Of a stretch of 64,000 nucleotides of DNA, positions 51,340-61,761 are shown in pieces (within the stretch, counting starts at the first letter, position 1; every line of letters begins with the position of its first letter). A program made the position numbers and the translations under genes. The stretch comes from Penicillium oxalicum (taxonomy: Eukaryota > Ascomycota > Eurotiomycetes > Eurotiales > Aspergillaceae): positions 1,302,001 through 1,366,000 of the forward strand of contig NC_064656.1 in assembly GCF_001723175.1 (NCBI RefSeq), given 5' to 3'. Under the pieces are notes generated by a model that was not told where the DNA came from, made no database searches, and saw nothing but the letters and a program-made list of their open reading frames with translations.

Positions 51340-51553
51340 GCTGCCATGCAAGGAGGAGGGTGTCCCACAGTACTTTGTTTCTCCAAAGAGCATTATTGAC
51401 AGCGTACAGCTGTCACTTGCGTATGAATGATTCGTTGAAGATAAGAGACATTTGATTGCCTCGGTAGTTTCCAGCTGAATACCTCCAAATTCCGAATTCG
51501 CATCGGAGCAATAAAGTCGGGGAGGCGGGCCAAAATCTCATTCATGCCCCTCA

Positions 51554-53545
51554 TTAGACCTGAATTCTGCTGAAACGATGCAGTAGGCCAACTTTCCACT
51601 TGTTGAACTGGCGTGCGGTGGAGGGTAATATCTCGCTGCTTTCACGGAGGGCTTGTTCCAAAGCTCCATAGATCATCGCTGGCAACTCGAGTTCTTCCAC
51701 AGACAAGGGTGACGGGTTGCCAATTTCCGGAGTGAGTAGCACATCCACGTCTTGTATCGTCTGATACAGCACTTTCATGGCTTGTTGGGCGCTGACATTA
51801 TAGTCTGAGCCAGAATTGGAGTACCGCAAGTCGGGGTTGAAGACCCAAAGCTGAGAGAGCCCTCTGTTAGTGTGATTCGGTCACTTGGGCGGACCAAGGC
51901 AACATACCAGCAACCCCTGTTTTTGCCCACGATGAACCACAAATCGTCTTGCACTTTCTCTTTCGATCAGCTCGAGCAGTTGTGCTGCGACAATCAGTTG
52001 GACCGGAGGGCTGTCCCATGTTGCTTCATCTACACTGGGACTTGTCGGATCGTGACTAAGTGATAGGTGGGCTTTGAGTAGTCGCCAGCCTCTTGCCGAT
52101 GGGTCGTCCATGCCAACGATCCCCTCGCACTTGGTGCACTGCAAGCTTCTTTCCAAGGGCGATGTTGCATTGCCTGTCTCACTTCCTTCAATACATGCCT
52201 GCCAGGCGATAACGAGGTCAGTATGTCTAGTGGTGCCAATATACTGTCGGGGAGGAGAAATCAAGCAAAGTCAAGAGGAGGAAATGAGTTTCAATTTTGT
52301 TTTTCTTTTCAGTGATTGTAGTTCAATTCAATTTGCCCAAATGGGGGCAACAGTCAGAGCCTTGCCATGTACCTCTCTTTAATCATAACAGTTCCACTGC
52401 TCGGGAGAAGGCCCGCAGAGCCCAGTCTGTCATTGAAAACGCAGAGGGCAGTCTCTTGAAGATCCACTGTCCAGGACAGCAGTTAGAATAACGTCTAGGA
52501 GTCACCCATCCGAGGCGAAATCCATCTCACCAGAGAGGATGACTGCCCTGGATAGGTCCGCGACATGAATCAAACCACTTCCCGCCCTGATCAGTTGACA
52601 GAGATGCATAATCATCAATCTTGGGCAATAGTATCGGAGGCCACAACATGGTTATGAAATGGTCTCCTTCTGGTTGCCCATCAAGTGTGGAGAAGAGGGA
52701 TCGAGCGAAAAAAAAACCACTTTCGAGGCTGGTGTGTTTCAAAGCGAAGATTTTCTACCTATGGGGAAAGGTTCTGAAGGGAGACTTACCCTATTCAAGT
52801 TGGTGCAATCCGCTTCGGACAGTAGAAATGAGGCTACGTCAATCAGCACGGTACCGGGGATTGCTTCCACTCGACTGGCGGCTCCAAACCCTTTCATTTG
52901 AGCAGTCTCACCCTCAAGTTTGAGGGCAGCGTCGGCCTCGGACTTCGGATCGTGTTCATGGGGATCAGGCTTGTGACAGTGCCAAAAGTCCATCATTTCG
53001 GCCCAGTTCCCACTTGGAAGGTCTTTCCAGAGCCATTCCGATCTGACTGAAGGGAGTTCCCCGTTGACAGACTCCTCAGAGCCTCCATCTTTCATGAAAG
53101 GCGTTCCACAGCCCCGACACCGCATACGCGTGAGAGGCGTCATATCTGCCGCGGTCCAAGGGACGTACTCATCAGACACCACATCTGGAGTCGCGGTGGC
53201 CACGTCGCTGGGATGGATCATCATCCTGAGCGAGTATTCTAGTCCCGAATCTGCCGGCTGTGCTGGAGTAGACGGGGTTGACATTCTCAGATTGGTATTT
53301 TGCCGCGTCGCGCTGGCGACGCGGGCAGGTAACTTGAGCGTCTCTGATACATGATTCCAAGGCTCCGGGAGTGATACTGTGACCGACTTGCATGACTCTG
53401 AGAGCTGGATCTGCGGTTGCACCCCTTCTAACGCGGGAAGCCGAGGGAGCGTCACGTATAGGGTGACTTGGCGAATATTGGGGAGTAACTCCGCATGCAG
53501 GTGGAGAACCACATCCGCATCTCGGGGAGCTGATGAGGGAGGCAT
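51554..53545 (-). CDS. Ipa1/UBE3D-like E2-binding protein (HECT-like E3)
   Basis: Predicted ubiquitin-conjugating-enzyme-binding protein; the yeast relative Ipa1 acts in mRNA 3'-end processing. Exons complement(51554..51850, 51908..52243, 52790..53545), 462 residues. An N-terminal beta-rich part carries ELLPNIRQVTLYVTLPRL. Zinc-binding-like cysteine pairs occur in MRCRGCGTPF and LQCTKCEGIVG. SEWLWKDLPSGNWAEMMDFW followed by HCHKPDPHEHD is the family core. RRFVVHRG, LWVFNPDLRYSNS and STARQFNKWKVGLLHRF form the C-terminal part. ATG 53545 is preferred over an upstream GTG. The first intron is 546 nt, very long here; an unseen small exon inside it cannot be excluded. Confidence 0.85.
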
Positions 53546-54510
53546 TTGCACATTCGATCGACGGGACAGCAAATTCACGTGAATGTTTGCCAGGCTCGGG
53601 ACTCAGGGAGCTGACCACTTTGGGGATCGGAGCCCAACTTGGACACACGCGCCAGCCGGGATGGGATGACAAACAGTGCAAACATCAGTGTCCAAACGAT
53701 CCACAGCGGGTGGAGTTCAACAAGATCACGTGGATATCATGTGCCTTGTCGCTGTCCACGGCCCACGGCCCACCTTTCGGCCGGATGGCTTCGTTCCAAG
53801 AGTGATTGAGTTTGGGCCATGCAGTCTACGACTCAGTCTACCGTCTTCCAAGCACCGGACATACCCCTTTGCGGTTGAGAGACCGAGTCTCAGATGATTG
53901 CCGCTGCGCTTTGAGATCCCCTCAAGATGGAAAGATGAGAAAAGCATGGCGTGAACTGGACACGCTCTCTCCCTCTAACTTGATCCATGCATCTACAACC
54001 CTTTTGCAAGCATATTTGGACAAGAAGTCTTCCATATGTACCGCAATTAAAACATTGACGCGGCATGATACTTGGTGAAGCCTACACCTGATTAAATAGA
54101 GTTCGTTGATCCCGAGAACTGGGATTCGACCGATGACAATGAAGTAGACGCTAGCTCCATACCGACCGAGCTCACAGGGATGGACATTCATGGAAGATCG
54201 GGGTGTCCACGCACCGTCTGACTTCGGGGATTCCCCGGACCCGGGACTCTTTGCATCATGAGGGGGTGCATTGGGAAGTGCAGCTATCCCTGACGATTGG
54301 TCTTTGCCGGACACGTCCACAGCCCCCTTGTTCCCAGAGAGTGACCGTCAAGAATCGCCGGAATGGGGACCATTGATAAATACGCACTGCGTCCAGGACG
54401 GGATCGTGGCTCAACCTAGTCTTAGAGACGAGAGGAATTGACTGAATCTCACATCCTCGACACGCACAATCTCAGACTTTATCACTTTGGTGCTTTAAAT
54501 CAGATTCACC
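53546..54510. other. Intergenic region with an orphan coding-like stretch
   Basis: Between the divergent Ipa1-like and coiled-coil genes. A short frame at 54105-54221 reads VDPENWDSTDDNEVDASS and then a stop, and looks protein-like, but I cannot connect it to a start. Otherwise no gene is seen. Confidence 0.4.
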
Positions 54511-54993
54511 ATGTACACCTCGGTTGAGACTCATGATCAACGCAAGGTAAGAAACTCAGATGATCTGCCCGTTTCCCCGTCACACTGGGACTCAAAGTCT
54601 CGTTAGGAATCCAGAAACTCGACACCGGCACCTCGCGAGTGTGACTGTGCGATTTTAACAGGACAGGGCGAGGAGACGCACAACCTGAGCGACAACCGAT
54701 TCGAGTGCGATGCCCTCGACGCTCATTCGCTAGAGGACTGTCAGTCTTTGAGGACAATCGTCGCTGAACTTCAGCAGCGGCATCAACGCCTCGAAGAAAC
54801 CAATTACCAGCTGCAAGTAGCCTTGCTGAAGGAGCGGGATGACCATGATCGAGCCCTCCGGCGCCTGGCCGAACAAGAACTTCTCCTGTCACGCTTGCAC
54901 AATACCTTTCCCACTTTGCACGAAGGCATGCGCGATCTGCGCGGGACTTGGGAGAGGCTTGGAAAATCAGATACCTTGGACTCGGCATCATGA
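54511..54993 (+). CDS. Small coiled-coil protein, function unknown
   Basis: Exons 54511..54546 and 54667..54993, 120 residues. Exon 1 encodes MYTSVETHDQRK with a CACC-ATG context. Exon 2 from the second of two close acceptors (AACAG/GACAG) stays in frame. Residues about 35-85 form a heptad-like helix rich in Leu, Glu, Gln and Arg (e.g. LQQRHQRLEETNYQLQVALL), predicted coiled coil. No DNA-binding basic region precedes it, so it is not a bZIP as read. If the first acceptor is used the frame stops after eight codons. Not recognised; confidence rests on codon continuity and splice signals. Confidence 0.55.
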
Positions 54994-56644
54994 TTCTGTG
55001 ACTATTTGCGTTTGGTTTTTTTTTGTTTTCTGTTTTTTACACAAAGCGAGTCGTGATACCATGCAGAGCGTCATTCTGTGTCCTCCCATTCCAGTCGACA
55101 GGGGTCAGGCGTGAAAAAAAAAAAAAAAAAAACGCGTTGCAGCGGCGCACCTTTGCTGACACTGACCCGCGGCTCCCATCTACTTTGCTGTTCCGGTTCT
55201 GAAATGACTTGTTTGCATGGATCCAACTGTGAGCTTGTGCTGGACAAGATTTGTCATGTCCGCAGGATCGAATGCCAGGCCTACCGAGACCGAGCATGTA
55301 CAGAGCAACCCGTGACTGCTCGGCTGTAACCACCACCAAATACATCCATCAATGAATCACATGATCTTCAACTCTGGCGAGCCTGAGCTGCCATTCCACA
55401 CTCCGAGAAGCACTACGAGTCTCCATTTTCACTCTGCTGCTCAGTAGATAGAACACTTTCAGGCATTCCCGAATGAGCTCCCTTTGGAATGTGGAGCATG
55501 AATGACGGGTCTGATGCGGCCACTCCCGCTCTCGAGAATTTGCCTTAGCACAAACCGTCTTTCGCAGAAACAGTGCCTTTCGCCGAGACTGATCGACCAC
55601 TTGCCGTCTTCACCGCCACACGGCAGATCCCTTTATCACATCTCGTTCAAGAAACCCCGGTTTTATCTCCAGTTGCGGTCTGGAAGACTCTTGTAGCGAC
55701 CACCCTGGGAATCAGAAAACCAACAAGAGCTTGCACACGCAACGGGCTCCACCCCCACGTGCTCCTGGCAAAATAATGTCGGGGGCGTTGAAGATCTCAC
55801 GGGTGGCTCCCGCCAGTTATCGGACCCGATGACTCTTTCTCATTGGTCCTAGATGTGTCTCCGCGGACAATTCTCGGCCAGTCTCATCCAGCAAACCTCT
55901 CTGGCGTTGCCCCACGAGCGAAATGTGAATGACGAGCCATATCCCAATCGAGGTTCCTCCGTTCCACGGACAGTCTCTGAATGAGACTTCTAACGGAGTA
56001 GGCTCACTTCCACGCAAGGAAAAGATCATCATCCCGTTGAAAGTTTTGGAGGAGAATGGGGGGGTCTGGACTCTCTGCTAGTCGTCTCTCAACCAAGTGA
56101 TTACTACAATACTTGCATGAGCCAGATATGAGTTCATCATACAGAGGACACATCTGATCGTCGTACTGGATGTGGGCCAGTCCGCAGTAGTATGACTTGT
56201 CCTGCTTACATCAATGGACGTGGGCTCGGGCTACACTCCTTCGGGAGTGTCCCCAAAGACCAACCTCGTGGCTCGTGGATCCAGTCACTGAATGGCACTA
56301 TCTCGGGCATTCGGCCGTTGTCCGAACGCAACTGGTTTTATTCCCCCCAAGGAACGATGATCTCTAATCATTTGGCTCACGAGTACTTACCGCATTAGCG
56401 CTTTTTTCATATTACATTCTCTGTCTCTCTCTCTCTCCCCCTTCTACTTCTGTCTTACTTCTACGTACCATTACCACCACTACTAGTCCTACTATTACTT
56501 CTACTACCACCATCACCACTGAAATGGAGTACTAGTAGACATCCATCAACTCGCATCCCCCTCTTCTCCCGCCCTCTCCTCCTCAACACCAGCCGCCACA
56601 TCCTCCGCCTTTCCCACTCTCGACTCGTCCGCATTACCCTCAAA
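54994..56644. other. Spacer upstream of carbonic anhydrase gene
   Basis: 1.65 kb with an A run at 55114-55131 and no supported gene. The last 200 nt are CT-rich (CTCTCTCTCTCC at about 56423-56436) and then a TAC/TTC/ACC triplet-rich stretch (56455-56520) just before the carbonic anhydrase ATG. Confidence 0.45.
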
Positions 56645-57415
56645 ATGCCGATCCGAATGTATACAGAGTCTCCGACTCCTCCTTCTCCTTCCCCTTCACA
56701 ATCTCCCTCCCACTCCGACCCTCCACCCATTCAATTCTTCAGCTACGAGACCCGCGCCATCGGAACCAACTTCCTCTCCCGCCCTCAGTCCCCCCTCGAC
56801 AAACAAATCCTCTGGATCGGCTGCTCAGACAGCGATTGCAAAGAAACCACCATCCTGGATTTCCTCCCGGATGAAATGCTAGAGCTTCGCAACCTGGGCA
56901 ACATGATCATCCCGGACGATCTGTCGTGCGAGACCCTGGTACGGCACGCGGTGGTGGAGTTGAAAGTGAAGCATATTGTGGTGTGTGGGCATTACGGGTG
57001 TGGCATTGTGCGGGCATCGTCGGGGAATGGGGTGCCGGGTCCGTGGTTAAGGTGTGTCTTTCCTGGATATTGCCGCGTGAATGGTTGTAAAGAATGTATT
57101 CGAGTCCTGCGGTGGATGAAGCGCAAAAAAATACGCCAGACAGTACTAACCGGTTAACAACATGCGTGCGTGATGTTTAGAAAGCTCGACTCGTTACATG
57201 CGAAACATCGACACCTGATTGATCATGTATCCGCGTCGGATCGAGACGCTGCCTTTGTCGAATTGAATATCCTGGACCAGTTGCGGTCGTTGCGCGGGAT
57301 GAGTGAGGTGGCCGAGGCGTCGAGACAGGGACATTTGAGTGTCCATGGGATTGTGTATGATCCCAGGAATGGACAGGCACTCTCGATCAATGAGAGTGGG
57401 GAAGAGGAATCTTGA
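56645..57415 (+). CDS. Beta-carbonic anhydrase-like protein with altered active-site dyad
   Basis: Beta-class carbonic anhydrase fold, normally CO2 hydration to bicarbonate. Exons 56645..57051 and 57181..57415 (GTGTGT donor, TACTAAC branch, TTTAG acceptor), 213 residues. Zinc ligands Cys60, His116 and Cys119 are present in WIGCSDSDC and VVCGHYGCG. The usual CSDSR motif reads CSDSD, so the Arg that pairs with the catalytic Asp62 is replaced by Asp64. The N-terminal 30 residues are Pro/Ser-rich, not obviously a targeting peptide. Either weak activity or a different role is possible. The end SVHGIVYDPRNGQAL is the normal family C-terminal strand. Confidence 0.88.
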
Positions 57416-57642
57416 TGACCATCCATGCGGGCTTGAAAGGTGATTTTGCAACGAATTGCTTTCTGATTTTTGGACTTGTGGGGGGGGGGTTTGGGGATCT
57501 GTACGATTACACGTGTACCAACCCCTCCCTCCTGCCTCTCTCCCCCCCGATGGCATGTTGAGTACTATCAGCTTACCTTGTTGAGCGCAACCCGCAGGGC
57601 AATGACCAACTCTATCGGACATGCACCATCCTTCTCCCACGA

Positions 57643-57654
57643 CCCCCCCCCCCC

Positions 57655-57696
<42 letters not shown>

Positions 57697-57700
57697 ACCC
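57643..57700. repeat. Poly-C tract (about 55 nt, two interruptions)
   Basis: Runs of 12 and 41 C separated by single A at 57655 and followed by A at 57697, in the tail-to-tail spacer between the two carbonic anhydrase genes. A GA repeat at about 57731-57755 follows. Length may be unreliable in the assembly. Confidence 0.9.
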
Positions 57701-57864
57701 TCCTCACAAGGTCTGACATGATTCATGTGGAAAAGAGAGAGAGAGAGAGAGAGAGGGAGCGAAAGAAGAAGAAGAAGAAGGGAAAAATAAAAGAAGACAT
57801 CTCCATGCTATTACCTATACGCCACTAAACATCCCCCATCCATCCCCGATGATGGTGAACATAT

Positions 57865-58965
57865 CTAGGCACCCCCCGAGGTCTCCGAGTGCAACGAATC
57901 CTCCGACAAATGATAAATCTTCATGACATCCTTCAACATATCCTCAAAATCAATCTTCAAATCCCGCAGCAAGCCATCCTGCAGATCAAACACCCACCCG
58001 TGCACAATCGGGTACTGCTTCTGTCGATAACTTTGCTGCACCGCCGCCGTCTTGATCACATTGCGACACGACTCAATCACATTCAACTCCACCAGCCGAT
58101 TGTACCGCTTCGTCTCATCCTGGATCGCATCCAACTCTTCTCATGCAGTCGGTACACGTCGCGGATGTTGCGCAGCCACGGGTTCAACAGGCCCAGATCA
58201 GTTGGGGTCAGCGCGGCCTTGACCCCGCCGCAGTTGTAGTGGCCACAGACGATGATGTGTTTGACGCCCAGGTGGCGGACGGCATAGTTGACCACGGACA
58301 TGACGTTCAGATCGATATTGGGGACTAGATTGCGATGTTGCGGTGGACAAAGACCTCACCGGCTTCGAGGCCCATGATTTCGTTGGCGGGGACGCTGTCG
58401 CTGCAGCCGATGTACCTGAGGGCAAGGGGATGAGCATTAGTGAATGGGTCTCGGCAACTTACTCTCTTCGATCCCGAGAGAAAAGTCGGATTGCGCAATG
58501 GCAAGTCAAGAAACACAGAGAGAGAGAGAGAGAGAGTAGAGTGTGTGTGTGCAGTGGACAGCTGAACGGCGAGGGGGATTTTCCCACTGCCGAAATCGGG
58601 GGGGGGGGGGGGGGGGGGGGGGGGAGCCACGTACAGATACTCGGGAGTTTGACCTGCGCCAACTTGTCAAAGAAGGCCGCATCACCCTCTTTCTTGGCCG
58701 AGACCCATTTCTGATTATTCTCAAAGATGGTGGCAATCTTCTGTTTGATTTCATCGGCCATTTTGACAGGAGGGTGACTGGATGTTGAACACGAGGACGA
58801 AGACGGAGAAGGTGATGTGGTGCATGTGCGGAAGAAGCCAGAGGGTGGTCGTTGGGGCAAAAAAGGACGGACCGCTGCCCCGCGACCGGTCCAGTGGAAG
58901 AAAGGTCGGGCCATTCGGACGTGGCCCAGCACCTGACGGATAGACTGTGAGGACAAGGGTTGCAT
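57865..58965 (-). pseudogene. Beta-carbonic anhydrase, disrupted (pseudogene or sequence errors)
   Basis: Clear beta-carbonic anhydrase: [19 protein letters not shown] with zinc ligands, [16 protein letters not shown], and an intact C-terminal part from [14 protein letters not shown]. Read as complement(57865..58415, 58635..58965) with a 219-nt intron. The frame breaks three times by apparent loss of one base: near 58653 (before QTPEY), near 58328 (HRNIA to LVPN) and near 58137 (RLHE to LDAI). In addition the motif reads GCSDSVPANE, lacking the Arg codon after CSDS by an in-frame three-base loss. The N-terminus from ATG 58965 is Arg/Ser/Pro-rich like a mitochondrial presequence. A second ATG at 58761 would give a form without it, so two compartments are possible if the gene were intact. 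All defects are deletions beside long homopolymers, so assembly error is a serious alternative. Confidence 0.8.
58598..58624. repeat. Poly-G tract (27 nt) in carbonic anhydrase intron
   Basis: Uninterrupted G run inside the intron of the disrupted carbonic anhydrase, about nine bases inside its donor site. An AGAG/GTGT dinucleotide tract lies at 58515-58552 in the same intron. Confidence 0.9.
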
Positions 58966-59699
58966 GTTGGACAAAAACTGCCTCTGGCGACGAGAAAGGG
59001 GATTTGTGTGTCAGTCAATTTCCCTCTGTTTTCTTTTCTTGGGGCTGTGTATTTGTTTCTGCTCTCTCCCTGCTGTCCAAAGTCCTGGATCTCAATGCGC
59101 AATGCGCTCTTGCGGTCGATCGGGTTGAGTCGGTGGTTCTGGGAATTTCGACGAGGACAGCGCCCGGTGACGTTGGGGGTCTTGGCTTTGATGGGTGGGG
59201 AGGGAGAGAGCCAATCATCTTGCTGACGGACTCACGGAGGAACTGTGAGGATTCTGTACTCGGTACTTGCACTTACTCAGAACAGTACCCACCCAATGTA
59301 GTGGTATATTCATCTCCCGAATGGAATCCACGAAACGAAGGTTTTCCACTGGTAGAGAGGTCCGTCACCAGCTGGTCAAGCTACTTTGCTTGACAGTCCG
59401 TCAAACAAAAAAAAAAGAAGAAGAAGAGACCCACTACGCGGCACATGAGCGCCAAATGACATCCAGGACGTATGGACTGTCGACTGTCGACTTGAGCGGC
59501 TCCAGATCCAATCACATTCTGATACTACTGGGATTCCCCCTCCAGTGTCAATGAAACTGTAAAATGACGGGCAAAAAAAAAACAAAAACCCATTCTGCAA
59601 TAGAATTCAATCCTTCCTGGTCCCACAACAATCTTCGTGCTCACAGGACCATCTTCCGCCCACGGTGAAAGACAAGAGACGAAGAGAACCAACCCATCA
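58966..59699. other. Intergenic region
   Basis: 0.7 kb between the start of the disrupted carbonic anhydrase and the 3' end of the DUF4243 gene. No gene recognised; short A runs at 59406-59417 and 59573-59588. Confidence 0.45.
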
Positions 59700-61203
59700 T
59701 CACACAAATCCACCCCATTCAGTAAACTCCTCGCCAAACTTGACCGCCGCTTTCAAAAACACCTCATCCGAATCACCCCAGGTCATCGCACATTCTCGCA
59801 GCGATCGCAAGGCCTTGACATAATGCGAGTCGCTCGAGTGTGGGCCCCGAACCGCTTGCTCCGCCGTCCAGGTCCAGTCTCGGCCTCGGACATCGTAGTC
59901 TCGTAGGACATCCATGGAGATTGTCGGCCGTAACTGCGCAATGTAGATGGCCAGGGTGATGAGCCACCACTGCCGGACCAGGGGGATCTGGAATTTGGCC
60001 GGAATCAGGGGTAAAAGGACCCGGACGGCATGGCTGGTGGTCAGCACGTGGACGAGGAAGAAATCATACTTCTCACTCGAGTCGGGGTGAGTGGCGACGA
60101 GCAGAGCCGCGGCGAGCTGTTGGCTTTCCCGGAATTGTTCCATCGGGTTGGTAATTTGCCAGGCATTCCAGTGGTCGAGAAGAATGGCCTCGTGATGGTC
60201 AAAGAGATATTCAACGTTGTGATCACCCGGGGTGACAAAGAGGCCGTCGAGCTTCTTGTCGGTGCGGATTCGGTCGATAATCTCAAATAGGGATGTGGTG
60301 TGGTAGGGCGCCTCCACCTGGGACATGACGGGGTCGTCCAGATAGCGATGCATTTTGTTGTAACAGGTGGCGGCCAAGCCGAGTGATTCCATGCCGACTT
60401 CGCGACTGGACATTTCATAGGCGTAGGCCAGGTGAATCAATGGATGACCGACTGATGAGGCGAGTCAGCCATGTCTTTTCACCATGATTCCAAAGAAAGG
60501 GACAGCCATCATCCAGAAGGAAAACATACGGTCCGCCATGATAGAATTAAACATCGGTTCCTCCCCCGAGAACAAATACTCCCCCACCACCTGTTGCCAA
60601 TCATACCCCAACCGCACCATTTCATCTTCAAAAAAGTCCACAAAGGCCTTTTGATACCTGCCCAGACCACAGTTAGCTCCGGTGCACAACCCGATCCAGG
60701 CGATCAACCTCCCCCTTTTCGCATGAAAACATACTCTCTCCGTCCAAGAAACTCCCTCCAATCATCCTCAGTGACCTCGGCCGGTGAATCATCCCACTCC
60801 TCGAGCTCTTTCGACTCGGACTCATACAGTCGGGCTAAATCATCCGCATCGGCACCTTGCAGGTATGCCGCACTGAGAAGCTACACAACCTCACCAAAAA
60901 GGAAAAAACCACCCCCCAGAAGTTAGTCTCATCTCCCACAGCAATTGCGTGATTTCATTCAAAAAGAGATCGCGGGCGTTCAGTTCAGTGTACTCATACA
61001 TGAGGGGCATGGTTGTGGAACTTTCGTTCATTCCATAGAATGGCATGATTCGCATGGTTGAGCTTCAAGAGGTGTTTCAGTGCTCTCGTGTTTTTCTCCT
61101 CGGAATTCTCCAAGTCATACACTTTGACAGTCGGTAGGTCAATGGGCTTGTTTTCGCCCCAGGAGAATAGCTTGGACATTTTCCAGGATGGAATTTGAAA
61201 CAT
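59700..61203 (-). CDS. Questin oxidase-like protein (DUF4243/AflY family)
   Basis: Family of fungal oxidoreductases that includes Baeyer-Villiger-type questin oxidase (GedK) and AflY; substrate here unknown. Exons complement(59700..60451, 60530..60657, 60735..60880, 61000..61203), 409 residues, all joins in frame. Markers are an N-terminal HNHAPH; LLSAAYLQGADADDLARLY; WREFLGRREYQKAFVDFF; GHPLIHLAYAYEMSSREV; and FQIPLVRQWWLITLAIYIAQ near the C-terminus. Several conserved His (HNH, GHPLIH, LVHVLTTSH) may bind a metal. ATG 61203 is chosen, with a second ATG at 61179. No polyketide gene is nearby, so it is likely an isolated paralogue. Confidence 0.85.
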
Positions 61204-61761
61204 GGTGAGATCAAAGTGAGTTCGTGATGGGTAGGTCACTCCGACGAGGAACCAGCGGGGAGAGGGGGAAAAGCGTGGATCGCGTCGTGCGCTGACAACC
61301 GTGTTCGATTTTCAACAGAGCGTGATGCCCTTGGTGCGATGGTATGCTAACACAGCCACAACGTTCGTCGGTGGTCAGCTAAATATAAAAAGTCATGACA
61401 TGCCGAGATGGCATGGTGTAGATCGGCCCATGGCCGGATCGCCATCACAGGGTCGCTATGAAATGTTGGGAAAGTACAGCCTCAGGCATCCGGGGCTACC
61501 ATGACGTAATGGAAAAAAAAAGCCTCCCCGCACCAGCCTCAAAATCATCAACGACAGTCCATCAATCGATACTTTACAGGTCAATTCTGATGGAGTAGAC
61601 CAACTTGAGCACGTCGATTGCACGAGGAAAATGATATTTTTACAGGGAAGAAGACCAGAGGAAAAAGGAAAAAGGAAAAGATGTACAAGGCGGAGTTGCT
61701 AATGAATCGTAGATATCATGGTGAAAAAAAAAGAGAAAACCAGAGTCAATGTCGCCGGCTC
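61204..61761. other. Intergenic region
   Basis: 0.56 kb containing the DUF4243 promoter and the permease 3' region (A-rich at 61640-61735). No gene recognised. Confidence 0.45.

Noticed and set aside
53922..54320. 132-codon minus-strand frame
   Set aside because: Starts at GTG, no recognisable motif, and overlaps the opposite-strand coding-like stretch; evidence too weak for a gene.
55573..55776. 68-codon frame with protein-like composition upstream of the carbonic anhydrase
   Set aside because: No ATG, no splice context and no recognised family.
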